Positions 1 to 10,196 of a DNA stretch of 64,000 bases are shown one piece after another. Source of the DNA: Protopterus annectens (Eukaryota > Chordata > Ceratodontiformes > Protopteridae); contig NC_056726.1 in NCBI RefSeq assembly GCF_019279795.1, forward strand, positions 1,011,966,107 through 1,012,030,106. Direction: 5' to 3'. The notes under the pieces are model-generated. The model saw only the letters and a list, made by a program, of their open reading frames with translations. It was not told the origin of the DNA and made no database searches. The first letter of the stretch is position 1; each line of letters opens with the position of its first letter. Position numbers and translations under genes: made by a program.

Positions 1-548
1 TAGATTCTAGATTTTGCCAACAGAGTTGGAAAATAATGACTCACCAGCTTAAGTTATTGGATTTAACAGTTTGTACTTGCATTTTATTAGAAGAGTGGGG
101 TGTTTTTAGGTTACTGTAGGGAGTGATTATATTTTTGAGTATGGGTGTGCTTTCTGGCTGATAGAGGACTTTGTGAGCAACTATTAGTTGGGTATACTGA
201 AGTTGAGAGGGTAACTCTAGTCAGCCTAGGGATCATACGTTAAGGCAGTGGTGTGTTCTATATGCTGAACCTGTAGCAAATCTGGCTATAGTATTATAGC
301 AGCTATTGAGCTTATTGAGGTCAGATTTACTTAGGTTTGCATAAATCGGAAAGGCATAAAGAAGAGTTGATAGTAAATGTGTACGGGCAATCACTGTCCT
401 AGCAGTTGGGGTTAGGAATGGCTTAACTGTATATAAAGAGCCAAGTTTCTTATTGACTGTTTTAATGGTTCTATCGATGTGGGCAAACATAAGGTTATTG
501 TCGAGTATTACACCTAATAGTTTTGTAGTAGATTCTGGGGAAATGATG

Positions 549-1950
549 GTTCATAGGTTCATAGGTTCATAGGTTGGTACTAGGCTATCAGCCCTAGGGC
601 CTATACAAGCCTAGCCATAACAATTCCCTGGCTATTTCTTCCCACATTATTTACTTTCCTGGACCCCTGTCTAGCAGGGCGACTGACGTGATCCCTGGGG
701 TTAATTTCCTTTCTCCCATCCAATCATCAAGGTTCCTCTTGAAGAGGTCCAAAGAGGCACTCTGCTTGACATGTATGGGCAATCTATTCCAGAGTCTGGG
801 GAGTCTCTGGGTCAGGAACCTATCCCTCCAGCATGTTTTGTTTATTGTGATGACAAGGTTTAGATCCCTGGAGCGTGTAGCTCTGAGGGATTGGGATTTC
901 TTTAAGTGTAGCATGTCCAACAGCTCTGGGTTTGACATGGCCTTGTATGTTAAGCAGAGATCGCCTCTGAGTAGACGATATGCGACAGAGTATAGCTGGA
1001 GTTTTAAGGCGGTCAGCGTAGGGCATCTGCTTTAGGCCTGTGATTCTTTTAGTGAGGTATTTCTGAGGCCTTTCCAGTTGTTGCAGATGTCTTGAGAGGT
1101 ACATACCAAATGGGGCGTTGTATTCTATAATGGGTCTAATGATGGATGAGTACAGTGGGACAATGACATCCTTTTTTCTGGATGAAAAGCCCTTCGTGAT
1201 GAGGTGTGCCACATAGAAGGATTTCCTGACTGTTGTGGCGATGTGGTTATCGAAGGTGAGACCACTGTCCACCTGTGTCCCTAAGTCTCTTATCACACTT
1301 TCTGTGTTTAGTGTACTGCCACCTATATGGTAATTCATGGATACATGTTTTTTTCCCAAAGGGGTAACAATACATTTCTTGGCATTGAGCTTGAGCCCCT
1401 GGCCCTGGCACCCAGCAACTGTTTCTGTAAGGCCCTTTTTTAGAGTATCCACATCATTTGGGATTCAATAATGGCTCCCAGTTTGCAGTCATCTGCAAAC
1501 TTTGTTAGCCAGAGTCCCTTAGTGTTGACCTGTACTTCAGAGAAGTAGATGCCAAACAAGAGCGGCCCCAGGACTGAACCCTGAGGTACTCCACTTGTCA
1601 CTTGTCTGGAGCTGGATTTGGAGTCGGCTACTTTTACAGTGTGGGTTCTATCAGTAAGCCATTTAGCAACCCATTGGGTGACATAGGGATTAATGCCCAA
1701 CTTAGTAAGTTTATCTATGATTCCAGAGTGGGGGATGGTGTCAAAGGCCTTGGCAAGGTCTAGCTAGGCTGTGTGGACCACCTTACCCTTGTCCATGGCT
1801 CTGGAGACTGATTCAAAGAAGTCAATCAGGTTCAGGAGACAAGATCGGCCCTTCACAAACCCAAACTGGGTGGGGTCCAGTGTTTGAAGGTTGCCAATGT
1901 CTTTGTTTATAAGTTCCATGATAATACGCTCCATGGCTTTGCAGATAAGG
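549..1950 (-). mobile_element. CR1-type LINE fragment (CR1-a), 5'-truncated, inserted in L2-1
   Basis: The minus strand encodes the 3' half of a CR1-like ORF2. It runs from the RT palm (KAMERIIMELINKD, TQFGFVKGRSCLLNL, GVPQGSVLGPLLFGIYF, catalytic FADDCKLG) through the thumb and C-terminal block (CWRDRFLTQRLPRLWNRLP) to the terminal LLDRGPGK stop near 655. It ends in three tandem AACCTATG-type octamers at 551-573, the 3' tail shared by all CR1 copies here. L2 RT sequence runs directly into it at about 1950 and L2 resumes below 549, so it is an insertion. It is close to the copy at 25.2-26.1 kb: about 98% by eye over 250 bp. A few frameshifts are present. Confidence 0.85.
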
Positions 1951-2972
1951 CTTGTCAGACTGTTAGATGTTATGGTAAATGATGGCACAGGGACTTTCCG
2001 AGTGGGGGTGAAGAGTAACAGTCTTGTTTTATTTGGATTTAATAGAAGACACCAATCAGTGAGCCAGCTTTCAACCTTGTTAAATGTATTTTGGGATAAA
2101 GTCTGTAAGTCTATCGGGGAGGAGGCAGAACAGATTAGGGTAGAATCATCTGCATATTGAATGCAGGTTGCTTTGAGGATGACTGTATGGAGATCATTAA
2201 TGAAAATGGAAAATAGGAGAGGTCCTAGTATAGACCCTTGAGACACTCCACGGGTGATTGGCAAAAGGGAGGACAAGCTATACCTCCATAGCACAGCTTG
2301 TTGTTGGCCACTTAGATAGGAATGAAACCAGGGAACTGCCAGGTTATCTATGGCGAGAGTTTTTAGTGTCCATAGGAGTAGTTGATGATTTACCATGTGA
2401 AACACCTTGGATAGGTCAAGAAAGAGGGCAGAGGAGAGCTTGTTATTATTACAATTTTGATTTATTGTCTGAGAGAAGGAAAGAAGGGCTGAGGTTGTAC
2501 TATGGTGGAGTCTAAATCCATGCTGAGAGGGGGTTAGGAGACTGTTCAGATTAAGGTAGTGTAAGAGTTGCTTATGGATACATTTTTCCATCATTTTAGC
2601 CAGAGGTGACAGAATGGCAATAGGCCAGTAATTTGATAGTTCAGTGGAATTACCCCCTTTAAGGAGAGGAATAATGTGGGAAATTTTCCAGATGGAGGGA
2701 ATATATGCTTCTGAGATGGTTCTGTTGATTAATATTGAGATGGGATATGCTAATACGTCTGCAGCTTTTTGAAGATATTCAGTGGGAGTATGTCTGCTGA
2801 TAGGGTGGTGGGTTTCAATTTCTTGATTAACGATTTGATAAGTGATGTTGGTACTGGTTGAAAGTTAAAGGAGGTGTGAGTGTTGGATGTAGGGTCAATT
2901 GCGTTTGGGTTATTGGGCGCTAGTTGGTAGGCAAGGGATTGAATAGTTTCCGTAAAGAAAGTGTTAAAGGTG

Positions 2973-3241
2973 GGGTCTACTTCACGTTATCGAATTTTGA
3001 AAATGTCAAACGGCAATATTATCGCAAATGCCGTACATTGAAAGGGATGTTGCGGGATCGTGGTACAGTGAAGATCAGGTAATTTACCCTTTTCTCACTA
3101 TAGTGCGATCTCGGAGTTGGTATATACAATTAGTGGGGGGTGTGGGGGGCACAGCCCCCCACAAGAACAATTTCGATGTCCAGCATTTACGATCATATTG
3201 CCATTCGACATTTTAGTCTTTCGACAAGATGATATAGACGC
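2973..3241. mobile_element. Short non-autonomous inverted-repeat DNA element (MITE-1)
   Basis: A 269-bp block interrupts L2-1. The nine bases TTAAAGGTG occur immediately before (2964-2972) and after (3242-3250), a target-site duplication. The ends are imperfect inverted repeats beginning GGGTCTAC and, on the other strand, GCGTCTAT, followed by a TTGTCGAAAG-like stretch. The centre holds a G/C-rich hairpin (about 3137-3163, G6-loop-C6). No coding capacity is seen. It belongs to the same family as 3829-4152 in the opposite orientation: both share a TATACCAACTCCGAG core and the G/C hairpin. An 8-9 bp duplication suits hAT, P or Mutator-like superfamilies, but the ends do not decide it. Confidence 0.65.
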
Positions 3242-3828
3242 TTAAAGGTGTTGGCAATATTTTCTGGAGGTTTTTGGAGGAAAGTCGAGGGGGTAGGGGT
3301 AATAGTATGCCCTGAGTGGAGAAGACTGTTTATACGGGACCAACATTTTTGTGGTCGATTTTGGTGTTTTTGTTGCAGGTTACAGTAATATTTTTTTTTG
3401 TCTAGAACACCAGACTTTTTTGTATCATTCCTTAGCTGTTTATATATAAGTTGGTCCTTTGGGGATTTAGTGGTTCTCCAAGAGGTCCAGGCTTTATTTC
3501 TACTTAAGATTTTTTCTTTAGACAGCCACAGTGTTACATTTTTATTGGTTCTGATGGTCTGGGTAGGTGCATGGTTATCAAGGATAGTAAGAAATGTGGA
3601 ATTAAAGTACGAAACTGCTTCATCTAATGGGAGTAGTTTTAGATAAGACCAGTTACATGACTTAAGTTCTTTTCAGAATTCAGTTAGATTAAAGTTCTTA
3701 TTGCTCCTCATAGTTCTGAAGCTAGGTATTCGAGGGATATCAGTTTTCTGCCTGAGTATATAAGTGAGGAAGTGATCACTTATTTCCTCAGGTTGGGTGC
3801 CTGCTTTATATATTTGAGGATGGTTAAT

Positions 3829-4152
3829 TGGGTCTATATTATAAGATCGACGATTGAAAACATCGAACACCATATGGTTGATGTCTTCAAACGTCGACCT
3901 TATAAAAACACACAAAAGAAAAAAAGAAAAAAGTACCCTAATGGGTTTAAGCAGGGGGGCAAGACCCCCTGCACCCCCCACGACCCGCTACTTAAATATA
4001 CCAACTCCGAGACTGCACTACATTGCAGTAAATGGAAATCTCCCCTTACGGAGATTTCCTTTTACGCATTCGAGATTCTGAACATTCGCTATTCTCGTGT
4101 TGATAATGTCAGATTTGAAATTGTCGGCTTTCGACAATATAATATAGATCCA
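3829..4152. mobile_element. Short non-autonomous inverted-repeat DNA element (MITE-2)
   Basis: This 324-bp block interrupts the endonuclease region of L2-1 between codons for ILINN and HPQIYK. The ends are inverted repeats (GGTCTATATTATA on the left, TGGATCTATATTATA on the opposite strand at the right). The flanks carry an imperfect duplication, GTTAATTG at 3821-3828 and GTTATTTA at 4153-4160. Inside are a G/C-rich hairpin at about 3954-3973 and a second stem at about 4036-4066. It shares its core with MITE-1, inverted. No protein is encoded. The more diverged duplication suggests it is older than MITE-1. Confidence 0.6.
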
Positions 4153-4791
4153 GTTATTTATGAGAATCCAGTCTAGTATACTTTCTTTGATGTTGGGCTT
4201 ACTAATTCTAGTGGTGGATGATATGACCTGGGTGAAGCCATTTAAATTTATGTGGGTGGTAGGGAAGTCTGAGGATCAGATGTTCCAGTCAATATTAAAA
4301 TCTCTGAGAACAATGGTTTCTTGTGGGCAATTTATGGACAGCCATTGTAGGATGTCCTCAGGGGTATTTGTGTTGTTATCTGGCGGAATATAAATGCAGC
4401 CAATGTTCATAGATTTATGTTTGTTGATTTGTAGCTTTGTAATAAGTATTTCTGCATTTTCAGTTTGAGGAGCTTGTGGAGAATTGGAAACAGTTACATT
4501 AAGTATAGATTTATATAAAACAGCTACCCCCTCCCTTTCTAGAGGTGCGATCCATTCTTAAAATATTGTAACCTGGGGGTATAACTTCATTGTCAGTGGT
4601 AGCCGGTTTAAGCCAGGATTCAGTAAGGCATAGTATATCTTGGGAGTGTACAGCCACAAGTGCATGCAAGTAATGGACTTTATTATTTAGGCTTCTAATA
4701 TTTAGGTGACAGATCAGGAGAGAGTTGGAGGTTTTAAGTTTTGCAGGCTAATGGGGGTATTATTTATATGGCCAGTTGCATCAAGTGGAGT

Positions 4792-4818
4792 TGGACCTGG
4801 GTTGGGGTGAATGTCCCC
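4792..4818 (-). other. 2A-like GDIHPNPGP motif in L2-1 ORF2 leader
   Basis: The minus strand reads LIVDGDIHPNPGP just upstream of the endonuclease start. 2A-like NPGP motifs at this position are known from APE-type non-LTR retrotransposons. The canonical D-V/I-E-x-NPGP glutamate is histidine here, so recoding activity cannot be assumed. Confidence 0.6.
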
Positions 4819-5039
4819 ATCAACTATGAGGTTAGTTTGTGAATTGATTACGAGTTTCTGGAGTATGAATAAGAGTTTGTAATAGTATTTATTTCTAGGG
4901 TTAACATACCTGGCTCGAATGGGATGTTGTATTTTTGTAGTAAGGGAGTTAGATGAGAGGGGGAGTAGTGGGTGATTAAAGTTGTTTGATAGATCAGGAG
5001 TATTGGTCTGGGATCTAGGGTAGTAAGAGTTTGGTGCAA

Positions 5040-6665
5040 GCTTTAGAAAGTGTGAGGGGATATTGTCAGGGGCATTGGAGCAAGGCTTGAGTTTGGTGCA
5101 AACTTTAGAAAGTGTGAGGGGATATTGTCAGGGGCATTGGAGCAAGGCTTGAGTTTAGTGAGAAGCTTTATAAAGTGTGAGGGGATATTGTCAGGGGCAT
5201 TGGAGCAAGGCTTGAGTTTAGTGAGAAGCTTTAGAAAATGTGAGAGGATATTGTCAGGGGCATTGGAGCAAGGCTTGAGTTTAGTGAGAAGCTTTAGAAA
5301 GTGTGAGGGGATATTGTCAGGGGCATTGGAGCAAGGCTTGAGTTTAGTGAGAAGCTTTAGAAAGTGTGAGGGGGATATTGTCAGGGGCATTTTAGCAAGG
5401 CTTGAGTTTAGTGAGAAGCTTTAGAAAGTGTGAGGGGATATTGTCAGGGGCATTGGAACAAGGCTCGAGTTTGGTGCAAGCTTTAGAAAGTGTGAGGGGA
5501 TATTGTCAGGGGCATTGGAGCAAGGCTTGGGTTTGGTGCAAGCTTTAGAAAGTGTGAGGGGATATTGTCAGGGGCATTGGAACAAGGCTTGAGTTTAGTG
5601 AGAAGCTTTATAAAGTGTGAGGGGATATTGTCAGGGGCATTGGAGCAAGGCTTGAGTTTAGTGAGAAGCTTTAGAAAGTGTAAGGCGATATTGTCAGGGG
5701 CATTGGAGCAAGGCTTGAGTTTAGTGAGAAGCTTTAGAAACTGTGAGGGGATATTGTCAGGGGCATTGGAGCAAGGCTTGAGTTTGCTGAGAAGCTTTAG
5801 AAAGTGTGAGGGGGTATTGTCAGGGGCATTGGAGCATGGCATGAGTTTAGTGAGAAGCTTTAGAAAGTGTGAGGGGATATTGTCAGGGGCACTGGAGCAA
5901 GGCTTGAGTTTAGTGAGAAGCTTTAGAAAGAGTGAGGGGATATTGTCAGGGGCATTGGAGCAAGGCTTGAGTTTGGTCCAAGCTTTAGAAAGTGTGAGGG
6001 GATATTGTCAGGGGCACTGGAGAATGGCTTGAGTTTGGTGCAAGCTTTAGAAAGTGTGAGGGGATATTGTTAGGGGCATTGGAGCAAGGCTTGAGTTTGG
6101 TGCAAGCTTTAGAAAGAGTGAGGGGATATTGTTAGGGGCATTGGAGCAAGGCTTGAGTTTGGTGCAAGCTTTAGAAAGAGTGAGGGGATATTGTCAGGGG
6201 CACTGGAGCAAGGCTTGAGTTTGGTGCAAGCTTTAGAAAGTGTGAGGGGATATTGTCAGGGGCATTGGAGCAAGGCTCGAGTTTGGTGCAAGCTTTAGAA
6301 AGTGTGAGGGGATATTGTCAGGGGCATTGGAGCATGGCTTGATTTTAGTGAGACGCTTTAGAAAGTGTGAGGGGATATTGTCAGGGGCATTGGAGCATGG
6401 CTTGAGTTTGGTGAGTAGCTTTAGAAAGTGTGAGGGGATATTGTCAGGGGCATTGGAGCAAGGCTTGAGTTTGGTGAGAAGCTTTAGAAAGTGTGAGTGG
6501 ATATTTTAGGGGCATTGGAGCAAGGCTTGAGTTTGTTGCAAGCTTTAGAAAGTGTGAGGGGATATTGTCAGGGGCATTGGAGCAAGGCTTGAATTTGGTG
6601 CAAGCTTTAGAAAGTGTGAGGGGATATTGTCAGGGGCATTGTAGCAAGGCTTGAGCTTATTGAGA
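5040..6665. repeat. Minisatellite of about 26 units (62-63 bp) derived from L2 RT coding sequence
   Basis: The TGTGAGGGG landmark recurs every 62 or 63 bases (5051, 5113, 5176, 5239, 5302, 5365 and on) to about 6660. On the minus strand one 63-bp unit encodes 21 residues, LTKLKPCSNAPDNIPSHFLKL with small variants. The same segment is present once in the other L2 copies (SKLKTASNAPDNIPSSFLK at about 40.03-40.09 kb). Two unit classes alternate in blocks: 63 bp with GTGAGAAGC and 62 bp with GTGCAAGC. The 62-bp units shift the frame. Similar multi-unit blocks near 5165 and 5605 suggest duplication of about seven units at once. Both strands are open for long runs only because the period is 21 codons. 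Confidence 0.9.
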
Positions 6666-7793
6666 AGCTTTTTGATGTGAGAGATAGAGATGGGCTTTAG
6701 ATGGAAAATAGGGGGAGGGTGGGAGAGGGAGATTGAGTGGGGGAAGGGAATGTAGGGTTGAGTGGAGGGGAAGTGATATTATTGGGGAAGGTCTTAGTGA
6801 GTTCAGCTATGGAGTTAGTAAAGAAGGAGTTGAATTGGGTGGCAATTTCTATGTCTGTTAAATTATTATCAGGACAGGGATTTTTTGTACCTGGGTGCAG
6901 AAGAGAGTTTATGGAGTTCCAGAACTGATTTGGGTTTTTTGAATGGGTAGACTGTAATTTAATGTAATAGGATTTTTTTTGTCTTTTGTAATAAGCTTTT
7001 TGGTTAGGTTATGGAGTTGCTTGTATTTGAGGAGGGTGTCAGGGAGTTTTTTCTGATTGTAAAGTTTCCAAGTCTTGTCTCTTTGTTGCATAAGTGATTT
7101 AGTATATTTAGTTAGCCATGGGGTAGATTAAGATTTTATACGCTTAGTTCTAGGAGGTGCTTGGACATTTTGAATGTCTAGGAAGGTTGTATTAAAGAAA
7201 TGTACGGCTTCATCTAGGGGAAGAGATTTTAAATTGTCCCAGTTGGTTTGTTTAAGTGTTTCTGAGAATACAGAAGGGTTGAAGTTTTTGAGATTACGAG
7301 TATAGGTAAATTGGTGTTGATGAGGGGAGGAGTGGGTAGCTTGGAGAATGGAAGCTGGGAGATGGTCACTTATGCTGTCTGGTAGGATAGCAGAGTGGGA
7401 TATCTTATTTGGGTGGGAGGCTAAGATCCAGTCCAAGGTGGACCCTGGGGGGTTGATTCTATTAGGTCTGGTAATGCCATCTATTAGTTGAGTGAAGTTG
7501 AGTAGATTAATAGATAAAGAGGGATTATTGTTATTAATTTAGTTCCAATCTATATTCACATCTCCTAATATGTATGTCTCTAGTTTAATATTAGTTGAGG
7601 ACCATAATAGAATGTTTTCAAGAGTAGGGATATTATTTCCAGGGGGAATGCAGATGCTCATAATGCAAATACTTTTATAGTTATTCAATTTGAGTATCCC
7701 TATGACTATTTCAGCATTGCAAAATTGAGGAATGGGTTTTTGGTAAGGACTGAGGTTAATATATGAAACTATGTATTGCTCCCTTTTTATATA
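6666..7793 (-). mobile_element. L2-type LINE fragment (L2-2), endonuclease and linker only
   Basis: The minus strand encodes the L2 endonuclease from about 7793 (YILGDVNIDWN, LDWILASHPNKI, SDHLPASIL), then the linker (PLDEAVHFFN, MQQRDKTWKLY, YKQLHNLTKK) and a Ser/Pro-rich stretch. It runs straight into the 62-63 bp array, whose unit is the next piece of the same ORF. RT motifs after that unit are missing: the sequence beyond the array belongs to the leader of L2-1. The 5' end is truncated inside the endonuclease, and stops and small indels are present. Confidence 0.8.
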
Positions 7794-8620
7794 TTTCCAA
7801 AGAAAACAGTTAAAACAGTAAAATTAAAACAGGGAAATGTACATATTTTAGTTAAATTATATCTATAATCTTTCTTCTGCTCTTTATTATATAATCTGTT
7901 TTTCAAATTCACTACTTTTCTATATCCAAATCATGCATGTCCAAGTACTACAACTTCCTTCTCCCAGATTAGATTTTAAAGATTTTCCTTTACAAAATTC
8001 AGTTATAATGATTTTCATGGACATCTCCTGTAACAGAAGTAATGATGGCGAACTCGTAGCAGCCTTTTCCATTTGTACACAAGATAGAATTTTAACTGGA
8101 CAATTAAATGAAAATGTGCCCACTCAACTCAATCACATTGCCTAGCCTCTTATTAAACAGCTGAATATTACATAGTTTACATGATTTTAACCAACAGCTA
8201 GTCCATATGTTACTTAGTTAATAATTACACAATACCTATTCTCCTCATTTAGCTAATAAATTACATCGCCTTGCCTCTTATTAAACAGCTGTAATTACAT
8301 AGTGCCTAGCCATTATTTAGCCATAAGCCTGACAGGTTGCCAGGGATTTTTTCCTCTTTAACTCCCTAAACAAATGTTTGTTCTTTTTTAGTGTATGGTA
8401 TTTCTTGCTTTGACAGTATAAATATACCTCATATGTAAAAGTGCCTAGCCATTAACCTGCATATCTGCAGAGGTACAATGCTTTTATATTTTTGCTTCAC
8501 ACGTATCTGTTTGCCCGAAATTGATACTGTATTACTACTACTGCATTTTTTCTGCTGAACTGCATAACTGTTTTTTGACTCTGAATTGTACTGGATGATA
8601 ATGGCATACATAAGGTTTTT
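7794..8620. other. Unassigned A/T-rich spacer with an imperfect direct duplication
   Basis: No family could be recognised. A segment containing CCTCTTATTAAACAGCTG occurs at about 8140 and again at about 8272, so an imperfect duplication of roughly 125-bp spacing is present. The small open frames here look like chance. Confidence 0.4.
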
Positions 8621-10169
8621 CTCTGCTGCATTCTCTCCCTGCCTTCTCTTGCTTTCTCCTTCAATAGCTGTTTTTCTCTATCTTTACCTTTCATTTTTCT
8701 AACTTTCCCTCAAATATACCCTTCTTCTAGATATATCCTCATTGTCTTCAATACTTCCCTTTAAATCCCTCTAAATCTACACTAACTCCTACTGTCTATT
8801 CCTACATTCCTCCTCTTCCTCTTCTCTCCCTACTACTCACTTTGGCTTCTTCCTCTCTCCCCCCAAATACTTACATTTGTTTGTTTTCCCCTCTCTCTTT
8901 ACAGTACTCCACTCCTGAAGGTCCCGCTCTACCTCCCGAACATACAGACTACCTCCTGCAAAAGCTCAGTCGGCTTACCTGGACTTTCCCTACTCACTAG
9001 TCTGGGCTCACCTGAAACAGAACCTCAGTGTGAAATCCCTAAACATTTTCAGTAAATGTATGTATCCTTATACCTAACTCAAATATCTAAACTTCCATAT
9101 TTGTCAACCACTCCGTTAGTGTGTGCGACTCAGCAGCCTACCGCAGACCACAACAACTCCCCTCTCACTGGTACTTAGTGACCTCCGGCCTCCTATCCTT
9201 TTTTTTGTACTCCTTTGAAGACTTACCCTTTATCTCCATTACTGTTTATTTTCCTTTACCTTAGGGTCTTGTCCTTTTGCTCTATCTTACTCCCCATCCT
9301 CTCTGCCTGATCTTTCTCCTTTCTCCACTAGCTGGAAGCACCATTCCGCATTTTGCCTGCTCCTACTCTATTAATTTTATTTATAACTTTACCTCTAAAT
9401 ACTTCAAAAACCAAATCTCCCCTAACTTTACTCCACCTTCCCTACCTTATATTTTTCGAGTATTGCTCAAACTCTACTTATTTTCCACCCAGTCTTACTG
9501 TACTTCCACCTACTTACCTCTGCTCCAACCTGCAGTGGCTGATACTTTTTCAGCTGAACTCTTCTGCCCTGGTGCTCTATCCTGCTCTGTTCGCCCTGCG
9601 GGCTCACTCCACTCCCCTACCCTGCCCCCAATTCCCACACACCCCCCAGTGGTCCTACATTTATTGCCATCCCTTACTCCCTCCCTCTTACTTCACCCAA
9701 TCCCCTCACAAAACTACTCCTCCCATTTTCCCCAAAACCACCTCCCCTCCACCAACCATACCTCATTTAGCAATTCTCCTCCCCACCCACCAACCTTACC
9801 TAACTTTCTCTAACCTACAAATTCTTTTCACCTCCAATCAAACTACTTTCTATGATGCTCTCTTTTCCTACTATAATCCCTGCCCCTACACTACTCCTAC
9901 TCCTCATTCTTCTCCCTCTGTATCACACCACCTCTTTTACCAACCTTTACCTAAACCCTCCACATCAACCGCCACCTGCCTACCCTACAAATCATTTCCA
10001 CAATATCTCTGCTTCTTTAACTCCCTTTCACCCCACCTTTCTCTCAACATTAAAACTCTTCCAAATCCCCACCAAATACTAGATACCTAAACCCTCCCCA
10101 TACCATCCATTCCCAACCAAACACACTCCTAACAAACTTATTCACCTTATCTCTTACCTCTGCTTATCG

Positions 10170-10196
10170 GGCGACATTCATCCCAACCCTGGACCA
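10170..10196 (+). other. 2A-like GDIHPNPGP motif in L2-3 ORF2 leader
   Basis: The frame reads ISYLCLSGDIHPNPGPN, a hydrophobic run followed by the NPGP motif, upstream of the endonuclease. The motif is identical in three separate L2 copies in this window, so it is a family trait and not a chance match. Confidence 0.65.

Larger units (their letters stand above)
1..5039 (-). mobile_element. L2-type LINE (L2-1), interrupted by three insertions, 3' end cut by window edge
   Basis: Read on the minus strand this is a non-LTR retrotransposon of the L2 type. The 5' part (about 5039-4560) holds a hydrophobic leader ending in GDIHPNPGP, then an AP-type endonuclease (about 4740-3680, with LICHLNIRSLNNK, ESWLKP, SILDWILINN and SDHFL-type blocks). 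The RT follows (about 2950-1950: MMEKCIHKQ, QHGFRLHHSTT, GVSQGSILGPLLFSIFIND and the catalytic YADDSTL). The C-terminal domain lies at about 540-1. A CR1 splits the RT/C-terminal boundary and two short inverted-repeat elements split the endonuclease/RT region. The frame carries several stops and shifts, so it is inactive. The 3' UTR lies outside the window. Confidence 0.85.

Noticed and set aside
1891-2515. Plus-strand frames opposite the L2-1 and CR1-a RT
   Set aside because: Antisense shadows; the minus strand carries the recognised RT motifs.
5125-6032. Plus-strand repeated protein (SGALEQGLSLVRSFRKCEG)n as a possible real repeat protein
   Set aside because: It is the antisense of the L2-derived minisatellite. 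The openness comes from the 63-bp period, and the 62-bp units break it.
5040-6665. CRISPR-like array
   Set aside because: The repeats are directly adjacent with no unique spacers, and the genome is eukaryotic.
9277-10090. Overlapping 178- and 245-codon plus-strand open frames rich in Pro, Leu, Ser and Thr
   Set aside because: The DNA is C/T-rich low-complexity L2 leader. Stops (which need A or G) are rare in such sequence in two frames at once, and no domain is visible.
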